Positions 1-6,869 of a stretch of 64,000 nucleotides of DNA are shown piece by piece. Source of the stretch: CBDDKU01 sp965230375 (GTDB lineage: Bacteria; Bacteroidota; Bacteroidia; Flavobacteriales_D; Cryomorphaceae); assembly GCA_965230375.1 (NCBI GenBank), contig CBDDKU010000026.1, forward strand, positions 238,743 to 302,742, in the 5' to 3' direction. Positions within the stretch are counted from its first letter, which is position 1, and every line of letters begins with the position of its first letter. The notes under the pieces are model-generated. The model was given only the letters and a program-made list of their open reading frames with translations, did not search any database and had not been told where the DNA came from. The position numbers and the translations under genes are program-made.

Positions 1-35
1 AGAAAGCGTCTTTCACAGCATTTGGGGCTACTCCA

Positions 36-1022
36 CTAAGATTTGGAAGCTCCAACATATCCGAGTTTTGAACGGACTCGTCCGATTACTTCAAGCCCGA
101 CTTTTCTCGCCTTTTCAGCTCCTTTTCTGAGCTCTGACTCAATTAGATCGGGGTCAGCCATCAACTCGGCATATCGTGCCCTTTCCTGCTCGAAACTAGC
201 ACAAATCAATTCAAAGAGTTCTTGCTTGGCGTGGCCATAACCCATACCACCCTTGGTGTAACGTTCACGCATTTCTTTCTCCTGTTCAGAAGAAGCGAGC
301 AGTTTGTAGATGGCAAAGACATTACACGAATCCGGATCTTTTGACTCATCCACTCCTTTGCTATCGGTCACTATTTTCATGACGCGCTTGCGAAGGGCTT
401 TGTCCGATTCAAAGATATTAATGGCATTCCCATAACTTTTACTCATCTTCTGCCCGTCAATTCCCGGTACTAGCTTGGTGTTTTCTTGCACTTTTGCTTC
501 GGGGATCACTAGCGTTTCGCCACATTGGCGATTGAAGGCCTGTCCAATATCGCGGGTCATTTCCAAATGCTGAATCTGATCCTTCCCAACTGGTACAAAA
601 TCTGCATCATACATCATGATATCTGATGCCATGAGTACAGGGTAATTGAACAATCCGGCATTCACATCCGACAAGCGGTCGCTCTTATCCTTGAAGCTGT
701 GCGCATTGGCCAGCATCGGATAAGGTGTAAAGCACGACATATACCAGGTGAACTCACTTATCTCGCGAATATCACTTTGGCGATAAAAGGTGTGGCGATC
801 AGTATCGAGACCAAAGGCAAGCCAAGCAGCTGCAACCGCATGAACGTTTTTTATGCGTTCTTCCGCGTCCTTTATGGTAGTAAGCGAGTGCAGATCGGCT
901 ATGAAAAGAAAGGCATCATTGTTTCCTTCATCAGCCATTTTAATTGCTGGTTTAATCGCACCCAGGATATTTCCCAAGTGGGGGATTCCCGTACTTTGTA
1001 TTCCTGTGAGAATTCTTGCCAT
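36..1022 (-). CDS. trpS: Tryptophanyl-tRNA synthetase
   Basis: Charges tRNA-Trp with tryptophan in the cytoplasm. The 328-residue length is normal for bacterial TrpRS. The class I signatures are visible: a HIGH-type motif PHLGN at residues 14-18 and the KMSKS loop at 192-196, with the Rossmann-fold core between (GKDQIQHLEMTRD at about 146-158). The ATG at 1022 is kept because it opens with the typical MARILTGIQSTG start and lies just below a -7-like box on the same strand. Divergently transcribed from gatC across 90 bp. Nothing appears broken. Assignment is from motifs and is secure. Confidence 0.97.
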   Translation of the reverse strand: MARILTGIQSTGIPHLGNILGAIKPAIKMADEGNNDAFLFIADLHSLTTIKDAEERIKNVHAVAAAWLAFGLDTDRHTFYRQSDIREISEFTWYMSCFTPYPMLANAHSFKDKSDRLSDVNAGLFNYPVLMASDIMMYDADFVPVGKDQIQHLEMTRDIGQAFNRQCGETLVIPEAKVQENTKLVPGIDGQKMSKSYGNAINIFESDKALRKRVMKIVTDSKGVDESKDPDSCNVFAIYKLLASSEQEKEMRERYTKGGMGYGHAKQELFELICASFEQERARYAELMADPDLIESELRKGAEKARKVGLEVIGRVRSKLGYVGASKS

Positions 1023-1041
1023 GGTGTATTCTAATTGGCGC

Positions 1042-1049
1042 CAAAGTTA
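1042..1049 (-). promoter_or_regulatory. -7 box of trpS promoter
   Basis: Reads TAACTTTG on the minus strand, an exact match to the Bacteroidota -7 consensus TAnnTTTG. It lies 20 bp upstream of the trpS start codon. No clear -33 TTTG is seen, so only the -7 element is called. Confidence 0.55.
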
Positions 1050-1112
1050 GCTATTCACGATAAAGAATATGAAAAGGATGAAAAACGAATTTCAAGTGGT
1101 AAATTTGCTCCC

Positions 1113-1409
1113 ATGAAAGTTGATGACAAACTGATCGACCGCCTATCAAATCTCTCCAAACTCGAGTTTGGATCGGAAGAAAAAGAGAGTATTAAATCCG
1201 ATTTGGTTAAAATGCTCGACTTCGTTGAAGCCTTGCAAGAAGTAGATACCGAGGGTGTTGAGCCATTGATATATGTTAACCCCGAGGTAAATGTGTACCG
1301 CGCAGATGAAGTAACTGAATCACTTGATCAAAAGGATGCATTAAAAAACGCCCCAGATCATGACTCGTTTTACTTTAAGGTACCTAAAGTGGTAAGTGGA
1401 GGAGAGTAA
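1113..1409 (+). CDS. gatC: Asp-tRNA(Asn)/Glu-tRNA(Gln) amidotransferase subunit C
   Basis: Small subunit of the GatCAB complex, which amidates mischarged Glu-tRNA(Gln) or Asp-tRNA(Asn). The open frame extends back to 1035, but the family start (MKVDDKLIDRLSNLSKLEF) is at 1113 and gives 98 residues, the usual GatC length. A TAAATTTG box at 1100-1107, 5 bp before this ATG, supports the later start and implies a very short leader. GatC landmarks include the early helix LIDRLSNLSKLEF, the DFVEALQEVDTEGVEPL segment and a C-terminal proline/aspartate-rich end with FYFKVPKV. gatA and gatB are not in the window. It is followed by a strong terminator, so it is probably monocistronic. Confidence 0.93.
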   Translation: MKVDDKLIDRLSNLSKLEFGSEEKESIKSDLVKMLDFVEALQEVDTEGVEPLIYVNPEVNVYRADEVTESLDQKDALKNAPDHDSFYFKVPKVVSGGE

Positions 1410-1430
1410 TCTTCGAATGATATAAAATTG

Positions 1431-1466
1431 AAAAGGCGCCCCGAAGAAATTCGGGGCGCCTTTTTT
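1431..1466. terminator. Bidirectional Rho-independent terminator
   Basis: An 11-bp perfect GC-rich stem (1435-1445 with 1450-1460, arms GGCGCCCCGAA and TTCGGGGCGCC) with a GAAA tetraloop. T6 follows on the + strand, and an A4 run before it gives a T-tract on the - strand. It lies between convergent gatC and the beta-barrel gene and can serve both. Confidence 0.92.
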
Positions 1467-1483
1467 ACAATCAAAACTTCTTA

Positions 1484-2404
1484 TTACACTTTGATGAAAA
1501 ACCCTGTAGAGAAGGTGTAGACATCAGATGTATTGGCATTGTCGAAAAGCGGCACGAGTCCTACTTGAGCAAACAAGGTCAACCTTCTATACCCAACTCG
1601 TACCAGGGCATCTGCCGACCATCGTGTAAAGCCCATCTCGCCTTTTAATGTGGCCTTGCGGTCATTTCCTTCTAGTTCGTATTTCTGCTTGTACATGTTG
1701 CCAATCAATACTTTTCCAATAACACCAGCCGAAATATGGAAGGCTCTATCCTGGTCAAGTGATGTATTGAACTCCAACATCAATGGCACGGCTAAGTACG
1801 ATGCTCTAAGTTTGTTTTTAGTCACATTCTTCTCTCCAGACGGCACTGAAAAAAGGCTATCTCCACTAAATACAAAGTCATTCGCCCCGCTGTACTTCCA
1901 GTTGTAAATCTGAAAGGAAAGACCGGTTGTAATTCCGAAATAATTATTGGCGATATTCACCTTAGCCTGAGCAAAATTGAAGGAGATATACCGCGACTTA
2001 CCGTACTTAGGTTCGAGGAATTCTGCATCTTCCTGAAGATTGAAATCATGGTTTTCACTCAGGATTCCATTCACACCAAGGTCTAAACCGTTCCACCAGG
2101 TGAGTGAGTATTTTGACTCTTTTTTGTCGTCTTCCCAATCATCTTCATCATCACTCTCTTTACTTACGATAGTGATGTATGCGTTTTTCAGTTCAATTCT
2201 AGTCGTATCGACATAATTGGAGTCTGCTTTTTGAGTGTAAACATCTCCCTTGATTTTTCCGTCTTCTATTTTCAACTCACCCTTTTGGATTGTCATGGTG
2301 GTATCCTTAGGGGCAGGCTTATTAGTTGAGTCTTGCCCGGCTGGCACTTGCCCAAAAACCGAGATCGAGAAGATCAGTGCTAATGCGGTAAGTATATTTT
2401 TCAT
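1484..2404 (-). CDS. Secreted outer-membrane beta-barrel-like protein
   Basis: 306 residues with a clear Sec signal peptide (MKNILTALALIFSISVFGQ, cleavage after about residue 19). The N-terminal third is polar and charged, including an acidic/lysine run at about 80-97 (ESDDEDDWEDDKKESK). After it comes alternating aromatic/polar beta-strand sequence typical of Bacteroidota PorT-like or OMP_b-brl barrels, ending in FSTGFFIKV. It is the last gene of a sigma factor / anti-sigma / OMP operon, 55 bp downstream of the anti-sigma gene, so it is probably an output or accessory of that signalling unit. No precise function can be given. Barrel assignment is by sequence style and context only. Confidence 0.7.
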   Translation of the reverse strand: MKNILTALALIFSISVFGQVPAGQDSTNKPAPKDTTMTIQKGELKIEDGKIKGDVYTQKADSNYVDTTRIELKNAYITIVSKESDDEDDWEDDKKESKYSLTWWNGLDLGVNGILSENHDFNLQEDAEFLEPKYGKSRYISFNFAQAKVNIANNYFGITTGLSFQIYNWKYSGANDFVFSGDSLFSVPSGEKNVTKNKLRASYLAVPLMLEFNTSLDQDRAFHISAGVIGKVLIGNMYKQKYELEGNDRKATLKGEMGFTRWSADALVRVGYRRLTLFAQVGLVPLFDNANTSDVYTFSTGFFIKV

Positions 2405-2459
2405 AATGGTATCGTTTAATGTTTTGTATGTGACGGTTTCATCTTCTTAGAAGTTACAA

Positions 2460-3731
2460 TCACTTTCTGGTTTTGTGCTGAATTTTAAAATTTCTGATTC
2501 TCAGCGTATAAGTCATCTCCTCACCACTCTCAGACTCTTCTCGTTTTACTTCCGAATCGAGCATAGCTGCTGCGCGATCTGTGACTCTCTTGGCCACAGT
2601 TAGAGCCATTTGGTCTCTTTCTTCATCAGATATGTTCAATTGCTCTGCGAGTATGTCTTCAGTTATTTCAGGGACAGTCTTATACTTTTCTCTTTCGTCT
2701 TTGGGCTGATCTTCAACCGGAGTTTCAGTGGGAACTTCGGCAATAAGCACCGGCACTTCGTCTATATGGATTGGCACAGGAGTCGCTGAACTATCAATTA
2801 CTTCGATCGATTCAGCATCTATTTCGCTCTCGCGTGATGGCTCCTCTTGAATTTCTTCAGCGATAAAAGAAGGATCTGGCTCTCTTACCTCCCACTCTTC
2901 TATCGGCGGTGCACTTCTCTTCACCGGAGCTATCGAGTCCACAATACCCTCTTCTATGATTTGACTTGGGGATATGGTGTCTTCACTGACTACATTCTCA
3001 GTTGAATCTATTCGTTCACCGCGCAAAGCATACTGCGGTTCGGGGCCCGTGTTTCTATTCAGGTAAATGGTCGTGGCAATCAATCCAATCAATAGGATCG
3101 CAGCTATACGCCACCAAACCACAACACTTTTCTCCTTCCGGTACAACTTATCCTTATCGGGATAAAAAATCCCTTTTGGTGCACTCAATTTCACCTTTTT
3201 GGACAAACTCAAGTCTTGCGCATTGGCATAAGCTTCCAGGGCCGCTGTTTCCTCAGCGTTCAAATCTCCTTCGCCATATGCCCACAAAAACAAGTCATAA
3301 TTGGCTGGAGTAACAGGCAGTTGCGGTGTGGTAACATAGAGATTGTCGGCCCCTTCCATCACTACAGACGTATCGACATCGAGCTTCGCTTTCTCCCAAG
3401 CTTCATACTGCTCTTGGTGCTCTTTTGATTGAAGTGCTTCGTTCAGCTTTTCTTTCTCAGCTTCAGATGCAGTCCCTTCTACCGACTTAAACATGATATG
3501 GTCTAAGTCATCTGAATTTGGCTTCTTCAGCTCTGACCAATCACTAGAAGCTTTCTCATCGGGCGATAAGGTTGCCGTATCAGAATAAGAAACAAACTCT
3601 TCTAATTCACTTCGAAGCTCGGGATGCTCAGCTAAAAAAAGATCGAGCTCAGCTCGTTGTTCATCACTTAGGTTTCCCTCGGCAAAGTCGAGAAAGTAAG
3701 CCTCGTAATTATCTAAATTGATTTCTCTCAT
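2460..3731 (-). CDS. Membrane-anchored anti-sigma-like protein
   Basis: 423 residues with one membrane segment at about 207-225 (VVVWWRIAAILLIGLIATTIYL), giving a cytoplasmic N-terminal part and an exported C-terminal part. Its start overlaps the ECF sigma gene by 4 bp, the usual arrangement of an anti-sigma factor with its sigma. The cytoplasmic part has three degenerate copies of a short helical motif of the form EGxLSxxExxxLxxxL (about residues 18-35, 84-100 and 153-170). The exported part is rich in E, P, S and V (about 240-345), followed by a charged helical tail. No HCxxC zinc motif of classical ZAS domains is seen. The anti-sigma role is inferred from order and topology. Confidence 0.72.
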   Translation of the reverse strand: MREINLDNYEAYFLDFAEGNLSDEQRAELDLFLAEHPELRSELEEFVSYSDTATLSPDEKASSDWSELKKPNSDDLDHIMFKSVEGTASEAEKEKLNEALQSKEHQEQYEAWEKAKLDVDTSVVMEGADNLYVTTPQLPVTPANYDLFLWAYGEGDLNAEETAALEAYANAQDLSLSKKVKLSAPKGIFYPDKDKLYRKEKSVVVWWRIAAILLIGLIATTIYLNRNTGPEPQYALRGERIDSTENVVSEDTISPSQIIEEGIVDSIAPVKRSAPPIEEWEVREPDPSFIAEEIQEEPSRESEIDAESIEVIDSSATPVPIHIDEVPVLIAEVPTETPVEDQPKDEREKYKTVPEITEDILAEQLNISDEERDQMALTVAKRVTDRAAAMLDSEVKREESESGEEMTYTLRIRNFKIQHKTRK

Positions 3732-4213
3732 ACCACTAAATCCATTCTAACGATGAAATCTTTTAACGCCTTTCGTGCTCGGAAGATATACACCTTCACT
3801 TGAGCTTCAGACAAACCACAGATATCACCAATTTCTTTGTAAGCGTAGCCTTCATAATCGCGGAGGAGCACAACAGACTTCTGTACTTCCGGCAGCGTGT
3901 TGAGCGCCTTGTGAAGTACTTCATTCAAATCGGAATACTGATTGGAGTGCGAGAGACTCATCTCATTCACCTCATCAAAATTTCCTTGCTTCTTCTCCCT
4001 TCTGATCATGTCTATCATCGTGTGATACCCTGTCGAAAATAAATAGCTCTTTGCTTTAGAACCATCTACTTCATTCACTTTCAGCCACATTTTTGCAAAT
4101 GACTCCTGCACGAGATCGCGCGCCTTTTCAGTATCGCGCACGTGCTTGAGCATAAATCGATAGAGTCCATCTGCATGATGGTCTACACACTTATTATACT
4201 CATCTACGGTCAT
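3728..4213 (-). CDS. ECF-type RNA polymerase sigma factor
   Basis: 161 residues with the two conserved sigma-70 regions. Region 2 is at about 15-50 (RYRFMLKHVRD...ARDLVQESFAKMWLKV), where the -10 element is bound. Region 4 is at about 105-155 (LPEVQKSVVLLRDYEGYAYKEI then GLSEAQVKVYIFRARKALKDFI), the -35-binding helix-turn-helix. Regions 1.2 and 3 are absent, as expected for ECF factors. It is the first gene of a three-gene operon with a membrane anti-sigma-like protein (4-bp overlap) and a beta-barrel protein, suggesting an envelope-responsive regulon. The target promoters are unknown. Confidence 0.92.
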   Translation of the reverse strand: MTVDEYNKCVDHHADGLYRFMLKHVRDTEKARDLVQESFAKMWLKVNEVDGSKAKSYLFSTGYHTMIDMIRREKKQGNFDEVNEMSLSHSNQYSDLNEVLHKALNTLPEVQKSVVLLRDYEGYAYKEIGDICGLSEAQVKVYIFRARKALKDFIVRMDLVV

Positions 4214-4289
4214 AGGCTTCTGATGTGGTCACGTGTGTGACGGACGAGAAAATGGATTAGTTACAGCAAGATGTAAAAAAAGTATGGAA

Positions 4290-4480
4290 TGGCTGTATAG
4301 GGTCGTGGGTAGTTGGTCGAGGGTACAGGGTCAATCAATGACTCAGCTCTCATCGCAGTGCAGCGCCGACGGCAAGCCTGTGACACCCGATGGGATGCCC
4401 CGAAGCCATTTCGGGTCAACTCCCTACTCAATACTCAATACCCAGTACCCAGTACCCAATACCAAACACCCAAAACCACC
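4290..4480. repeat. Intergenic degenerate inverted repeat with TACCCA-type tracts
   Basis: The gap between the sigma gene and lepA has no gene. Its right side (4423-4472) is an array of degenerate 7-8 bp units (CTCAATA, CCCAGTA, CCCAATA, CCAAACA). Its left side (about 4303-4333) is the imperfect complement (GTGGGTAGTTGG...GGGTACAGGG). Between them is a small hairpin, CCCGAA-gccat-TTCGGG (about 4399-4415). Together they could fold into a long imperfect stem downstream of lepA. It has no T-tract on either side, so it is not called a terminator. Confidence 0.5.
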
Positions 4481-4483
4481 CCA

Positions 4484-6271
4484 CTAATCCAACTGGAGCA
4501 CGGCCATAAAGGCTTTCTGGGGAATCTCGACGTTACCGACCTGGCGCATGCGCTTCTTCCCTTTCTTCTGTTTTTCAAGAAGCTTTCGCTTTCGCGTGAT
4601 ATCACCACCGTAGCACTTAGCAGTAACATCTTTACGCACAGCGCGCACGGTTTCACGCGCTATAACTTTGGTTCCGATTGCCGCCTGAATCGCAATTTCG
4701 AATTGCTGGCGCGGGATAAGCTCTCTCAATTTGGCGCAGATTCGCTTACCAAGATCGTAGGCATTATCGCGGTGAATCAAGGCAGATAGGGCATCTACTT
4801 GATCTCCATTCAAGAGAATATCGAGCTTCACCAACTTACTCTCCTTGTAACCAATCGGATGATAATCGAAGGACGCATATCCTTTTGAAATCGTTTTGAG
4901 CTTGTCGTAAAAATCGAATACAATTTCACCAAGCGGCATGTCAAAGGAAAGCTCTACACGATCAGAGGTCAAGTAAACCTGATTCGTCAGATTTCCTCGT
5001 TTATCAATACAAAGGCTCATCACCTGTCCAACAAAACTAGATTTTGTTATAATCTGCGCTTTGATGTATGGCTCTTCCACCATCGCCAAGTGGTTTGGGT
5101 CGGGGAGCTCTGATGGGTTGTTTACTTCGAAAGTCTCGTCGTTCGTATTCGTAGCACGGTACCCAACGTTAGGTACGGTAGTGATTACCGTCATATTGAA
5201 TTCGCGTTCCAGACGCTCTTGGATAATCTCCATATGGAGCATCCCCAAGAACCCACAACGGAATCCAAAGCCAAGTGCAGCAGAAGACTCAGGTTCATAA
5301 ACGAGGGAAGCGTCGTTGAGTTGAAGCTTTTCAAGAGATGCTCTCAGCTCCTCGTAGTCTTCCGTATCAACTGGATAAATCCCAGCAAAGACCATCGGCT
5401 TTACATCTTCAAAACCTTTGATAGCTTGACCACATGGCCGATCAACTAATGTTATGGTATCACCAACCTTTACTTCTTTGGCCTGCTTGATCCCAGATAT
5501 AATGTACCCCACATCACCGGCTGAAAGCTCTTTGCGCGGCTCCATGTCCAATTTGAGCACGCCAATTTCGTCTGCACCGTACTTGCGCCCCGTGTTTACG
5601 AATTTCACCAAATCGTTTTTGTGAATGGTACCATTCAAGATTCTGAAATAGGCGATAATTCCTCTAAAAGAGTTGAATACAGAGTCAAAAATCATGGCTT
5701 GAAGCGGTGCTTCCGGATCTCCTTTTGGTGCAGGAACTCTCTCGACTACGGCCTTAAGAATTTCATCAACTCCTTTCCCCGTTTTTCCACTAGCAGGAAT
5801 AACATCGTCGGGATCGCATCCTATCAAGTCTACAATCTGCTCAGTAACTTCTTCTGGCATTGCGCTATCCAAGTCCATCTTATTGAGAATTGGGATAATT
5901 TCCAGGTCATGCTCGAGAGCGAGGTAAAGATTGGAAATAGTCTGCGCCTGGATACCTTGAGTAGCATCCACGATTAGAAGTGCACCTTCGCATGCTGCAA
6001 TAGATCGAGAAACCTCGTAAGAGAAATCGACGTGTCCGGGCGTATCAATCAAGTTGAAGACGTACTTCTCACCATCGATGACATACTCCATTTGTATGGC
6101 GTGGCTCTTGATCGTAATCCCTCGCTCTCTCTCCAGGTCCATATCGTCAAGGGTCTGCTCCTGGAGCTGACGATCAGATATGGTTCCAGTGTGCTGGAGA
6201 AGTCTATCGGCCAAGGTACTTTTACCGTGATCGATGTGCGCGATAATGCAGAAATTGCGGATGTTCTTCAT
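4484..6271 (-). CDS. lepA: Elongation factor 4 (back-translocating GTPase)
   Basis: Ribosome-associated translational GTPase, 595 residues from the ATG at 6271. An upstream in-frame ATG at 6292 would add MHPSFHR, which the family does not have. The EF-4 family opening MKNIRNFCIIAHIDHGKST fits the chosen start. GTPase motifs are present: AHIDHGKST (G1), DTPGHVDF (G3) and NKMDLD (G4). The EF-4-specific C-terminal domain ends with KRMRQVGNVEIPQKAFMAVL, and there is no EF-G domain IV. No terminator is seen before the sigma gene 270 bp downstream, so read-through is possible. Assignment is secure. Confidence 0.97.
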   Translation of the reverse strand: MKNIRNFCIIAHIDHGKSTLADRLLQHTGTISDRQLQEQTLDDMDLERERGITIKSHAIQMEYVIDGEKYVFNLIDTPGHVDFSYEVSRSIAACEGALLIVDATQGIQAQTISNLYLALEHDLEIIPILNKMDLDSAMPEEVTEQIVDLIGCDPDDVIPASGKTGKGVDEILKAVVERVPAPKGDPEAPLQAMIFDSVFNSFRGIIAYFRILNGTIHKNDLVKFVNTGRKYGADEIGVLKLDMEPRKELSAGDVGYIISGIKQAKEVKVGDTITLVDRPCGQAIKGFEDVKPMVFAGIYPVDTEDYEELRASLEKLQLNDASLVYEPESSAALGFGFRCGFLGMLHMEIIQERLEREFNMTVITTVPNVGYRATNTNDETFEVNNPSELPDPNHLAMVEEPYIKAQIITKSSFVGQVMSLCIDKRGNLTNQVYLTSDRVELSFDMPLGEIVFDFYDKLKTISKGYASFDYHPIGYKESKLVKLDILLNGDQVDALSALIHRDNAYDLGKRICAKLRELIPRQQFEIAIQAAIGTKVIARETVRAVRKDVTAKCYGGDITRKRKLLEKQKKGKKRMRQVGNVEIPQKAFMAVLQLD

Positions 6272-6422
6272 TCGATGAAAACTTGGGTGCAAAAATAGTT
6301 AAATGCAACATACAGTTACTTTAATTTTAAACTGATGTTTCGGTGTTCTTATGATTGATGTTATTCCGTCATAAAAATCCTATCTCATCGTTTTTTGAGC
6401 GCGTCCACTATTCGCATTCTTT

Positions 6423-6430
6423 TATCTTTG
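6423..6430 (+). promoter_or_regulatory. -7-like promoter box upstream of the 6483 gene
   Basis: TATCTTTG matches TAnnTTTG and lies 52 bp upstream of the start at 6483. A TTTTTTG run at 6391-6397 could be a -33 element, but its spacing is longer than usual. It sits in the 190-bp divergent gap between lepA and the 6483 gene. Confidence 0.4.
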
Positions 6431-6482
6431 CGAACCACGGCAACTAAAACCGAAAAAAAACGTCACAGAAAAAATTAAACAC

Positions 6483-6866
6483 ATGAGATCCATCCTCCTC
6501 ACTTTCTGCCTACTTATCGGCGGATTGGCCTTTGGCCAAACCGATTTCGATGAAAGGTTACTGGCCAAATTCAGCGAAGAAAGAATCAACCAACTTCAAG
6601 AAGATCAACCGGCTGTAATCGAATACTGGACTTACTACTTGGATAATAGTTATTTGATCATTGATTCTAAAGAGTCAGGAAAAGAGTTTAATACTGACAA
6701 AAAACTCAAAATCAAAAACTTGAACGATTTCAATATCCTAGATATGGATCTGACAATGGATCGAAAAAAATCGCAGGTTTTCGCTATCGCAGGATCAGAC
6801 AAGTACTTGATGCTACTTTCTAATAGCGAATTTGTCAACGGATTTAATAACGCTAGAAAGCAATAA
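6483..6866 (+). CDS. Small secreted protein of unknown function
   Basis: 127 residues beginning with a clean signal peptide (MRSILLTFCLLIGGLAFGQ). The mature part is about 108 residues, mixed alpha/beta and rich in K, D and N, with no recognisable domain and no cysteines. Only 3 bp separate it from the T9SS cargo gene that follows, so the two are almost certainly co-transcribed and it may be a periplasmic or surface partner of that protein. I do not recognise the family. Confidence 0.8.
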   Translation: MRSILLTFCLLIGGLAFGQTDFDERLLAKFSEERINQLQEDQPAVIEYWTYYLDNSYLIIDSKESGKEFNTDKKLKIKNLNDFNILDMDLTMDRKKSQVFAIAGSDKYLMLLSNSEFVNGFNNARKQ

Positions 6867-6869
6867 AAG

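Noticed and set aside
4313..4789. Plus-strand open frame across the intergenic repeat and lepA end
   Set aside because: Runs antisense through conserved lepA codons and begins in a degenerate repeat; no start signal or homology.
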